NCBI RefSeq assembly: GCF_014252355.1
Contig: NZ_CP059217.1
Location: 503,421-567,420 of the forward strand
Source: Blattabacterium cuenoti
GTDB lineage: Bacteria > Bacteroidota > Bacteroidia > Flavobacteriales > Blattabacteriaceae
Reading direction: 5' to 3'
DNA length: 64,000 nt
Within the stretch, counting starts at the first letter, position 1; every line of letters starts with the position of its first letter. This document shows positions 19,473 through 27,758 of this stretch, one piece after another. The notes beneath the pieces were generated by a model that searched no databases, had not been told where the DNA came from, and saw nothing but the letters and a program-made list of their open reading frames with translations. The position numbers were made by a program, and so were the translations under genes.

Positions 19473-20375
19473 TTAGTATCCAAAATATTTTAATTGACAA
19501 TAATTAGATCTCCAATTTTTTAAAACTAAAATTTTAATTGAAATATTAATTTCTTTTTTAAAAAAATTTTTTATACTTTGTTTAGATTCTCGTTTTAATC
19601 TATTCAGAGATAATTCATTATGTCCAATTAAAATAATTTTTTGAGAATATTTTTCTACATATATTATAGAAGATATATCAATGTGATCATTTTCTTCTTT
19701 AAAAAAATTAGTCATCACCTCAGAAGAATATGGAATTTCTTGATTATATAAATAATAAATTTTTTCTCTAATTATCTCGTTTACAAAAAAACGTTGAGAT
19801 TTATCACTAATCCACTCTTTTGGATAAAATGGGGGATGTGCTGATAATAAATTAACAATTTTTTGAATTAAAAATTCTTTATTAATATTTTTTAATGCAG
19901 ATATTGGTAATATATCAGACAAAGGAAATAATTGACTCCAAAAATTAATATTCTTATGAAGAATATTTTCATTATAATAATATAATCCCATTTTATCTAT
20001 TTTATTAATCAAAATAATAATAGGAATATCTTGTTTTTTAAGATAAGTAACAAAATTCATAATTTTTTCGTGTAAAAAAAGATATTTTTCTACTTCTGTA
20101 AGAAGTAAAATAATATCAGCATCTTCTATAGATTTTTTGACATATTTCATCATAATTTTTTGTATTAACATCTTTTGTTTTTTCATAATACCAGGAGTAT
20201 CCGAAAATACAATTTGAAAATTTTCTTTATCTAAAATGCCTACAATTCTATGACGAGTAGTTTGCGGTTTGTGAGTTACTATAGATATATTTTTTTCAAC
20301 TAAAGAATTTATTAAAGTTGATTTTCCTGCATTTGGAAATCCAATAATATTTACAAATCCAGATTTATATATCAT
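19473..20375 (-). CDS. era: GTPase Era
   Basis: Binds the 3' end of 16S rRNA and checks 30S assembly. G motifs: GFPNAGKST near residue 11, DTPG near residue 60 and NKID near residue 123. A C-terminal KH domain follows (VEKYSQKIILIGHNE and IKILVLKNW). At 300 residues it is complete. The start lies within the last codons of the upstream clpB gene, an 11-base overlap in the same direction. Confidence 0.95.
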   Translation of the reverse strand: MIYKSGFVNIIGFPNAGKSTLINSLVEKNISIVTHKPQTTRHRIVGILDKENFQIVFSDTPGIMKKQKMLIQKIMMKYVKKSIEDADIILLLTEVEKYLFLHEKIMNFVTYLKKQDIPIIILINKIDKMGLYYYNENILHKNINFWSQLFPLSDILPISALKNINKEFLIQKIVNLLSAHPPFYPKEWISDKSQRFFVNEIIREKIYYLYNQEIPYSSEVMTNFFKEENDHIDISSIIYVEKYSQKIILIGHNELSLNRLKRESKQSIKNFFKKEINISIKILVLKNWRSNYCQLKYFGY

Positions 20376-22533
20376 GATATATATTTTTTTTTCTAAAAAT
20401 TATTTCTTTTTTATTTAAACAATCTATCAATATTAGATAATTTTTATCAATATTGCCTTTAATAAGTTCTTTAGATAATTTATTCATTATATCATTTTGA
20501 ATCACTCTTTTTAATGGTCTTGCTCCAAAAATAGGATCATATCCTTTTTCTGATAAATATAAAATAGCTTGTTCAGTAATTTCTATATGTATATTTTTTG
20601 TTAATAAAAATATTCCCAAATTTTTAATTTGTAATTTCACAATATCTTTAATTCTTTCTCTAGAGAGAGGTTGAAAAAAAATAATTTCATCTATTCGATT
20701 AATAAATTCTATTCTTACAATATTTTTTAATAATTTAATTAAAGTTTTTTTAATATTCTCTATTTTATTAGAATCAAAAAAATCTTCATTATTAATTATT
20801 TCTGATCCTATATTAGATGTCATTATAATAATAGTATTTGTAAAATTTATTGTATGCCCATGATTATCAGTTAATCTACCATCATCTAATACTTGTAAAA
20901 GAATATTAAAAACATCACGATGAGCTTTTTCAATTTCATCTAATAAAATTACACTATACGGCCTACGACGTATTGCTTCTGTTAATTGACCACTTTCCTC
21001 ATACCCAATATATCCTGGAGGTGCTCCAATCAATCTACTTATAGAATGACGTTCTTGATATTCACTCATATCTATTCTAACTATATTGTTTTCATCATCA
21101 AATAAATATTCAGCTAATGCTTTAGCTAGTTCTGTTTTACCAATTCCTGTAGATCCCATAAATAAAAAAGACCCTATAGGTTTGGTTTCATCCTGAAGTC
21201 CAGCTCGAGAACGTCTTATTGCATTTGCAACAGATTGAATTGCTTCATTTTGACCTATCACTCTTTTATGCAATTTTTTTTCTAAATAAATTAATTTTTC
21301 TTTTTCACTTTTCAACATTGTTATAACTGGAATTCCAGTCCATTTGGATACTACTTGAGCAATATCTTCTTGACACACTTCTTCTTGAATCATTCTTACC
21401 CCTTTATCTTCTTTATTTTTTAATTCTATTTCAAATTGTTTAATTTTGTTTTCTTCTTCTTTAATTTTTCCATATCTTAATTCAGCTACTTTTCCATAAT
21501 CTCCTAATCTTTCTGCCTGTTCAGATTCAAATTTAAAATGTTCTATCTTGTCTTTAGCCTTTTGCAATCCTTCTACTAAATTTTTTTCATTTTCCCACTG
21601 AATTTGCAATTGCATCTTTTCTTGATTTAATTGTAATAATTCATTTTTTAAAACATATAATTTTTTTTGTTGATCTTTTTCTCTTTTAATAGCTTCTATT
21701 TGTATTTCTATTTTCATAATTTTTCTATACAAAATATCTAATTTTTCTGGTTTTGAATTTATTTCCATTCTTAATTTAGAAGCAGATTCATCAATCAAAT
21801 CAATAGCTTTATCTGGCAAAAATCGTTCATTAATATAACGTTTAGATAACTTTACTGCTGCAATAATTGATTCATCTTTAATCCTTACTTTATGATGACT
21901 CTCATATTTATCTTTAATTCCTCGCAATATAGAAATAGAATCTGAAATAGATGGTTCATTAACGTATACAGGCTGAAATCTTCTTTCTAATGCTTTATCT
22001 TTAATAAAATATTTTTGATATTCATGTAACGTTGTTGCTCCAATAGCACGCAGTTCTCCTCTTGCTAATGCTGGTTTTAAAATATTGGCTGCATCTATAG
22101 CTCCTTCTCCACCACCTGTACTAATTAAAGTATGTATCTCATCAATAAACAAAATAATTTCTCCATTAGATAATGTAACTTCTTTAATAACAGATTTTAA
22201 TCGTTCTTCAAATTCTCCTTTATATTTTGCTCCTGCTATTAAAGAAGCCATCTCTAAAGAAAAAACTTGTTTAGTTTTTAAATGATCTGGAATATCTCCA
22301 CTAATTATTCTATGTGCTAATCCTTCAGCTATTGCTGTTTTTCCAACTCCAGGTTCTCCTATTAATAATGGATTATTTTTTTTTCTTCTACTTAATATTT
22401 GCAATACTCGTCTTATTTCTTCATCACGTCCAATAACAGGATCTAATTTTCCTTTATTTGCCCATTCATTTAAATTTTTAGCATATATTTCTAATATTCC
22501 TATTTTACCATTTGGTTTATTATTTAATTCCAT
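20365..22533 (-). CDS. clpB: Disaggregase ClpB lacking the N-terminal domain
   Basis: AAA+ chaperone that pulls proteins from aggregates together with DnaK. Two ATPase modules are present: Walker A GEPGVGKT at residues 59-66 and GSTGIGKT near 460-467 (the usual second-position Pro is Ser). Between them is the coiled-coil middle domain that tells ClpB from ClpA/ClpC (IKREKDQQKKLYVLKNELLQ). At 722 residues it lacks the N-domain of about 145 residues and begins in the linker, close to where the internal start of the short E. coli ClpB isoform lies. The 349 bases upstream hold no recognisable remnant. A functional short ClpB is likely. Confidence 0.94.
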   Translation of the reverse strand: MELNNKPNGKIGILEIYAKNLNEWANKGKLDPVIGRDEEIRRVLQILSRRKKNNPLLIGEPGVGKTAIAEGLAHRIISGDIPDHLKTKQVFSLEMASLIAGAKYKGEFEERLKSVIKEVTLSNGEIILFIDEIHTLISTGGGEGAIDAANILKPALARGELRAIGATTLHEYQKYFIKDKALERRFQPVYVNEPSISDSISILRGIKDKYESHHKVRIKDESIIAAVKLSKRYINERFLPDKAIDLIDESASKLRMEINSKPEKLDILYRKIMKIEIQIEAIKREKDQQKKLYVLKNELLQLNQEKMQLQIQWENEKNLVEGLQKAKDKIEHFKFESEQAERLGDYGKVAELRYGKIKEEENKIKQFEIELKNKEDKGVRMIQEEVCQEDIAQVVSKWTGIPVITMLKSEKEKLIYLEKKLHKRVIGQNEAIQSVANAIRRSRAGLQDETKPIGSFLFMGSTGIGKTELAKALAEYLFDDENNIVRIDMSEYQERHSISRLIGAPPGYIGYEESGQLTEAIRRRPYSVILLDEIEKAHRDVFNILLQVLDDGRLTDNHGHTINFTNTIIIMTSNIGSEIINNEDFFDSNKIENIKKTLIKLLKNIVRIEFINRIDEIIFFQPLSRERIKDIVKLQIKNLGIFLLTKNIHIEITEQAILYLSEKGYDPIFGARPLKRVIQNDIMNKLSKELIKGNIDKNYLILIDCLNKKEIIFRKKNIYHDI

Positions 22534-22882
22534 AATGAATTAATATTTACTTATTTTATTCACAATTTGTTGTATGTACCCAATATAAATACATATTGTT
22601 TAGATGATAATGCTAACATCAATTCAATATTATTCAATTACATATTTTTTTTATTATATATAATTTTATGCAAATCAATTGAATATATTAAAAATTTATT
22701 CAAAATATTTTATTTTTGATTAAAATATATGCGTAGTTTATATGTATTTTATTTTTTTTTTTTAAAAAAAAATTAGTGATTACTAAGTAAATTGATTGAA
22801 ATACATAATAATATTTACTTATGTTTAATGCAAATATTTTATGTATTAAATTGATAATTTTTGATAACAAATTCTTATACAT
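22534..22882. other. 349-base AT-rich divergent spacer (clpB / prfB)
   Basis: The longest gene-free stretch in the window. It contains a T-run followed directly by an A-run near 22750-22772 and only AT-rich low-complexity sequence. I see no tRNA, no GC-rich structured RNA, no ClpB N-domain remnant and no protein-like frame; a 60-codon minus-strand frame at 22700-22882 has composition typical of noncoding AT-rich DNA. It presumably carries the two divergent promoters. Confidence 0.6.
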
Positions 22883-23971
22883 ATGATAATGAAAGATGAA
22901 ATATCATCAATTTCACAAAAAATCAATAAACTGGAACAGTTACTAGATATTAAAAAAATAAAAAAATCATTAAAAAATGATCAAAAAAAAATGTTAAATA
23001 CTAATTTTTGGAAAGACAAAGATAAATATGAAAAATGTGTAAAAAATTTTCAAACATTAAAAATAAAAATAAAAGATTTTACACAACTTAAAAATGCTAT
23101 GGAAGAACTTGAATGTCTATATTCTCTTTCAAAAGAAGAAGATGTAGAAACAAATCTTCAAGTTCAATTAAATAAAACTAAAAAATTAGTATATGATATA
23201 GAAATTAAAACATTGTTTAAGAAAGAAGATACTTGTAACGCAATAATACAGATTTCTTCTGGTGCAGGTGGAACCGAAAGTTGTGATTGGACGGCAATGT
23301 TAATGAGAATGTATATATTATGGGGGCAACATAATAAATTTTTTGTTAAAAAAATTCATCATATACCAGGTGATATAGTTGGAACCAAAACCGTTACTTT
23401 AGAAATAAATGGAGTACATGCTTTTGGATACCTAAAAGGAGAAAATGGAGTACATAGATTAATTAGAATTTCTCCATTTAATAATAATTCAAAACGGCAT
23501 ACTACTTTTTCTTCCGTATTTGTTTATCCTTTAATAGAAAAAAATATAAATATTAATATTAATCCATCAGATATTCATTGGGATACTTTTCGTTCTAGTG
23601 GATCTGGAGGTCAAAATGTAAATAAAGTAGAAACTGGAGTAAGATTAAAACATTTACCTACAGGTATTATTATTGAAAATACTGAATCTAGATCACAAAT
23701 TAAAAATAGACAAACAGCATTACAAATTCTTAAATCTAGATTATTTGAAATAGAAATGAAAAAAAATATAGATAAAAAAAATAAAATAGAATCTAAAAAA
23801 AAAAAAATAGAATGGGGATCTCAAATAAGAAATTATATTATGCATCCTTATCAATTAGTAAAGGATTTAAGAACTGGATATGAAACTCATAAAGTACAAT
23901 CTGTAATGAATGGAGAAATTAATACTTTTTTAAAACAATTTTTAATGCAAAAAAACCAAAAAATAGTTTAA
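22883..23971 (+). CDS. prfB: Peptide chain release factor 2, no programmed frameshift
   Basis: Ends translation at UAA and UGA. The SPF stop-recognition tripeptide is at residues 197-199 and the catalytic GGQ at 242-244. At 362 residues it is full length. In many bacteria prfB needs a +1 frameshift at an in-frame UGA near codon 25; here the matching place (LEQLLDIKK) is read straight through in one frame. TGA is used as a stop in this window (speB, cmk), so RF2 is needed. A 13-A run (23795-23807) codes for four lysines. Confidence 0.95.
   Translation: MIMKDEISSISQKINKLEQLLDIKKIKKSLKNDQKKMLNTNFWKDKDKYEKCVKNFQTLKIKIKDFTQLKNAMEELECLYSLSKEEDVETNLQVQLNKTKKLVYDIEIKTLFKKEDTCNAIIQISSGAGGTESCDWTAMLMRMYILWGQHNKFFVKKIHHIPGDIVGTKTVTLEINGVHAFGYLKGENGVHRLIRISPFNNNSKRHTTFSSVFVYPLIEKNINININPSDIHWDTFRSSGSGGQNVNKVETGVRLKHLPTGIIIENTESRSQIKNRQTALQILKSRLFEIEMKKNIDKKNKIESKKKKIEWGSQIRNYIMHPYQLVKDLRTGYETHKVQSVMNGEINTFLKQFLMQKNQKIV
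23795..23807 (+). repeat. A13 homopolymer inside prfB
   Basis: Thirteen A in a row within the release factor 2 frame, reading Ser-Lys-Lys-Lys-Lys-Ile. Slippage by one base here would cut off the last 50 or so residues. Confidence 0.9.
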
Positions 23972-23990
23972 TTAATTTTTTTATCATTTT

Positions 23991-25382
23991 ATGAAAATTA
24001 GATATAGAGATCTTATAGATCAAACTTTTGATTTTCCATCTGAGGAATTTGCTATTAAAAATAATTTTTTAGAATTTCATGGAATACCATTGATCAATCT
24101 TATAAAAAAATATGGAACACCATTAAAATTTACTTTTCTTCCAAAAATTTCTAATAATATACAAAAAGCAAAAAAATGGTTCAAAAAAGCTATTAAATCT
24201 AATCATTATAAAAAAAAATATACTTATTGTTATTGTACAAAAAGTTCTCATTTTTCCTTTGTATTAGAAGAAGCATTAAAAAATAATGTTAGTATTGAAA
24301 CTTCTTATGCATATGATATAGAAATAGTCAAAAATCTATATAAAAAAGGAAAAATAAAAAAAAATATTGAAGTTATTTGTAATGGGTTTAAAACTAAAAA
24401 TTATATAGAAAATATATCTGAATTAATTAATAACGGATTTTATAATACAATTCCTATATTAGATAATGTAGACGAATTGGAACAACTAAATTTAGTTATA
24501 CACTCTCCATTTAAATTAGGAATACGAATAGCTTCTGAAGAAGAACCAAAATTTGAATTTTATACATCTCGTTTAGGAATAGGATATAAAGATATTATTG
24601 TATTTTATTTAAATAAAATAAAAAATAATCCAAAAGTAGAATTAAAAATGTTACATTTTTTTATTAATACTGGTATAAAAGATACAGCTTATTATTGGAA
24701 TGAACTATTTAAATGTTTACAAATATATGCTCAATTAAAAAAAATTTCTACAGAATTAGATATTCTTAATATAGGTGGTGGATTCCCAATTAAAACCTCT
24801 ATGTCCTTTAAATATAATTATGAATATATGACTAATGAAATTGTATATCAAATTAAAAAATTTTGTAAAGAAGAAAATATTGAAGAACCCAATATATACA
24901 CAGAATTTGGAACTTATACTGTAGGCGAAAGTGGTGGTATAATATATAAAATACTTGATCAAAAAAGACAAAATGATAGAGAAAAATGGAATATAATTGA
25001 TAGTTCATTTATGACAACATTACCAGATACTTGGGCAATTAGTCAGAGATTTATTATGATGGCTATTAATAGATGGAATGATTCTTACGAAAGAGTATTT
25101 TTAGGTGGATTAACATGTGACAGTGAAGATTATTATAATTCAGAACAACATATTAATGCTATATATCTTCCATCTTTTCGAGCAAATACTCCACTTTATA
25201 TTGGGTTTTTTAATACTGGTGCATATCAAGATACTATTAGTGGGTATGGAGGTGTTCACCATTGTTTAATTCCACAACCTATACATATTCTTATTAATTA
25301 TGATGAAAAAAAAAGATTTGTATATAAACTTTTTAGACATTCACAAAAACCTGATGAAATATTACAAATATTAGGATATTAA
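23991..25382 (+). CDS. speA: Arginine decarboxylase (short, alanine-racemase-fold type)
   Basis: Converts arginine to agmatine and CO2 using PLP. The PLP lysine is at residue 84 in CTKSSH. Other family segments are DILNIGGGFP, YTEFGTYTVGESGG and GGLTCDSEDYY, with its catalytic cysteine. Length 463 matches the short flavobacterial enzyme rather than the roughly 650-residue E. coli SpeA. The next gene, 13 bases on, is agmatinase, the following step, which supports arginine rather than diaminopimelate or ornithine as substrate. Confidence 0.88.
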   Translation: MKIRYRDLIDQTFDFPSEEFAIKNNFLEFHGIPLINLIKKYGTPLKFTFLPKISNNIQKAKKWFKKAIKSNHYKKKYTYCYCTKSSHFSFVLEEALKNNVSIETSYAYDIEIVKNLYKKGKIKKNIEVICNGFKTKNYIENISELINNGFYNTIPILDNVDELEQLNLVIHSPFKLGIRIASEEEPKFEFYTSRLGIGYKDIIVFYLNKIKNNPKVELKMLHFFINTGIKDTAYYWNELFKCLQIYAQLKKISTELDILNIGGGFPIKTSMSFKYNYEYMTNEIVYQIKKFCKEENIEEPNIYTEFGTYTVGESGGIIYKILDQKRQNDREKWNIIDSSFMTTLPDTWAISQRFIMMAINRWNDSYERVFLGGLTCDSEDYYNSEQHINAIYLPSFRANTPLYIGFFNTGAYQDTISGYGGVHHCLIPQPIHILINYDEKKRFVYKLFRHSQKPDEILQILGY

Positions 25383-25395
25383 ATTTATTCTAATA

Positions 25396-26262
25396 ATGAA
25401 TAAAACAACTTTTGCAGGAATTCCACAAGAATATGCTACTCTTGAAACATCTAAAATTGTTATAATTCCAATCCCTTATGATGATACAGTAACATGGAAA
25501 AAAGGAGCACAATATGGACCAAATGCTTTTTTAAAAGCCTCTCAATATTTAGAATTATATGATATAGAAACAAATTCTGAAGTTTATAAAAGAGGAATTT
25601 TTTTAGCTTCTCCTATCAATAAATTTAATAATTCACCTACTAAAATGATACACAATATATATAGTATCACTAAAAAATATTTATTAAAAAATAAATTTGT
25701 TACTATAATAGGTGGAGAACATTCTATATCCATTGGAAGTATTCGAGCTTTTGGAGAATTGTTTGAAAATTTAAGCATTCTTCATATGGATGCTCATGCT
25801 GATTTACGTCCTATTTATAATAATAATCCTTATAATCATGCTTGCTCTATGTATGAAGCTTCCAAAAAATACACATTAGTACAAATAGGAATTCGTAGTA
25901 TGGATATACAAGAAACAAAATATGTTCAAAAAGGAAATATATTTTATAATCATGATATTTATAATAATAAAACATGGATGGAGCAAGCAATTAATAAATT
26001 ATCAAATAATATATTTATAAGTATAGATATAGATGTTTTTGATCCTGGAATTGCACCATCCACAGGAACTCCTGAACCAGGAGGGATGTTATGGTATAAT
26101 ACATTATTGTTTTTAAAACAAGTTTTTACTACAAAACAAGTTGTGGGATTTGATATTGTAGAATTATCACCAAATAATAATGAATATTCTACAGATTTTT
26201 TAGTTGCAAAACTTTTTTACAAATTGTTATCCTATAAATATGAATTAAAATTAGATATATGA
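25396..26262 (+). CDS. speB: Agmatinase
   Basis: Hydrolyses agmatine to putrescine and urea. Manganese-binding motifs of the ureohydrolase family are intact: GGEHS at residues 106-110, DAHAD at 132-136 and DIDVFDP near 211. The sequence STGTPEPGG also fits the family. At 288 residues it is complete. Agmatinase is chosen over arginase because speA is directly upstream. The stop is TGA and overlaps the cmk ATG by four bases (ATGA). Confidence 0.9.
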   Translation: MNKTTFAGIPQEYATLETSKIVIIPIPYDDTVTWKKGAQYGPNAFLKASQYLELYDIETNSEVYKRGIFLASPINKFNNSPTKMIHNIYSITKKYLLKNKFVTIIGGEHSISIGSIRAFGELFENLSILHMDAHADLRPIYNNNPYNHACSMYEASKKYTLVQIGIRSMDIQETKYVQKGNIFYNHDIYNNKTWMEQAINKLSNNIFISIDIDVFDPGIAPSTGTPEPGGMLWYNTLLFLKQVFTTKQVVGFDIVELSPNNNEYSTDFLVAKLFYKLLSYKYELKLDI

Positions 26263-26972
26263 TTAATAATAAAAATAAAAAAATAATTATATCTATAGAT
26301 GGATATTCTTCTTCTGGCAAAAGTTCATTATCCAAACAATTAGCTGAACACTTTAAATATTATTATATAAATACGGGCGATATGTATAGAGGTATTACTT
26401 TATTAGCTATTAGACAAAAAATGTTTAACAGTGATTTATGGAACGTAACTAATTTTATTCATTATTTAAATAATATACATTTCACATTTAAATGGAATAA
26501 AAAAATTAATGAAATAGAAACTTTTTTAAATAATGAAAATATTAAAAATCAGATAAAATCTAGACAAGTAACAGAAAAAGTTAGTTTATTAGCTAGTATT
26601 CCTGAAATACGTGAAAAACTTAATGTTATACAAAAAAAATTAGTATCTATATATAAAAACGGATTATTAATAGAAGGAAGAGATATAGGAACCACAATAT
26701 TTCCACAAGCTAAAATAAAAATATTTATGAAAGGCTCTACAGAAATTCGTTCTTTTCGAAGATATAAAGAATTAAAAAAAAAAGGAGAAAAAATATCTTA
26801 TGAAAAAGTAAAACAAAACATTTTATATAGAGATATGTTAGATATTTCTAGAAAATATTCTCCTTTGCAAAAACCTATACAAAATTGTATTGAAATAGAT
26901 AATACTTATCTAAGTATAAATAAACAATTTAATATTATACTTCAATTCATTAAAAACAAATTATATACATGA
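26259..26972 (+). CDS. cmk: Cytidylate kinase
   Basis: Phosphorylates CMP and dCMP. A P-loop is visible near residues 15-24 (GYSSSGKSSL). The NMP-binding part contains NTGDMYRG, and EGRDIGTTIFP follows in the second half. Length 237 is normal. It is tied to its neighbours by four-base ATGA overlaps on both sides (speB and fabG), so speA-speB-cmk-fabG is probably one transcript. Confidence 0.95.
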   Translation: MINNKNKKIIISIDGYSSSGKSSLSKQLAEHFKYYYINTGDMYRGITLLAIRQKMFNSDLWNVTNFIHYLNNIHFTFKWNKKINEIETFLNNENIKNQIKSRQVTEKVSLLASIPEIREKLNVIQKKLVSIYKNGLLIEGRDIGTTIFPQAKIKIFMKGSTEIRSFRRYKELKKKGEKISYEKVKQNILYRDMLDISRKYSPLQKPIQNCIEIDNTYLSINKQFNIILQFIKNKLYT

Positions 26973-27709
26973 AATTATTAGATGGAAAAATAGCAATAGT
27001 TACAGGTGGTTCTGGTGATATAGGGGCTTCTATTGTCAAGACATTTGTAAAACATGGAGCATTCGTAATTTTTACTTTTTTATCTTCTAAAGAAAAAGCT
27101 GAGAAATTATCTATTGAATTAAAATTAACAACATTTTGTGAATCATATCAAATAGATTTAAAAGATATAGATGCAACTAAATTCTTTATACAAAGAACCA
27201 TAGAAAAATATGGACGGTTAGATATATTAGTCAACAATGCAGGAATTATAAAAGATAATTTTTTATTAAGAATGTCGAAACATAATTGGGATAAAGTAAT
27301 AAAAACTAATCTTTATTCTATTTTTAATTTAACTAAATATGCTATTATGCCTATGATAAAGCAAAAAAAAGGAAATATTATTAATATGAGTTCTATTATT
27401 GGATTTACTGGAAATTCAGGGCAATCTAATTATTCGACTTCTAAAGCTGGAATTATTGGATTCACTAAATCGATTGCTAAAGAACTTGGAACAAAAAATA
27501 TTCGTTGCAATGCTATATCTCCTGGATATATATATACTAAAATGAATGATAATCTTCCTCAAACAATAAAAGAAAATTTTATGAGGAATATTCCCTTAAA
27601 AAGAGCTGGTACTCCTCAAGATATAGCTAATTCAAGTTTATTTCTTGCTTCTGAATTATCTGATTATATAACTGGATCTGTATTGCATGTAAATGGAGGA
27701 TTATTTTAG
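26969..27709 (+). CDS. fabG: 3-oxoacyl-ACP reductase
   Basis: NADPH-dependent ketoreduction step of fatty acid elongation. It is a short-chain dehydrogenase with the cofactor motif GGSGDIG near residue 14, NNAG near 90, and the catalytic Ser 142, Tyr 155 and Lys 159 in the expected spacing. The 246-residue length and the ending TGSVLHVNGG are typical of FabG. It complements FabF and FabZ elsewhere in the window. Confidence 0.93.
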   Translation: MKLLDGKIAIVTGGSGDIGASIVKTFVKHGAFVIFTFLSSKEKAEKLSIELKLTTFCESYQIDLKDIDATKFFIQRTIEKYGRLDILVNNAGIIKDNFLLRMSKHNWDKVIKTNLYSIFNLTKYAIMPMIKQKKGNIINMSSIIGFTGNSGQSNYSTSKAGIIGFTKSIAKELGTKNIRCNAISPGYIYTKMNDNLPQTIKENFMRNIPLKRAGTPQDIANSSLFLASELSDYITGSVLHVNGGLF

Positions 27710-27758
27710 TTATTTGATCCCAGACACAGAACACAGACAAGACATACACATACAATAC

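Noticed and set aside
22700..22882. 60-codon minus-strand open frame upstream of clpB
   Set aside because: It has a random AT-rich composition, no match to the ClpB N-domain, and lies in a spacer where such frames arise by chance.
26250..26265. Possible reassigned UGA codon
   Set aside because: TGA serves as the normal stop of speB and of cmk, RF2 is intact, and tryptophan sites use TGG, so the standard bacterial code applies.
27693..27758. Upstream start for menD overlapping fabG
   Set aside because: The extra 22 residues have no counterpart in MenD proteins, while the ATG at 27759 gives the standard N-terminus.
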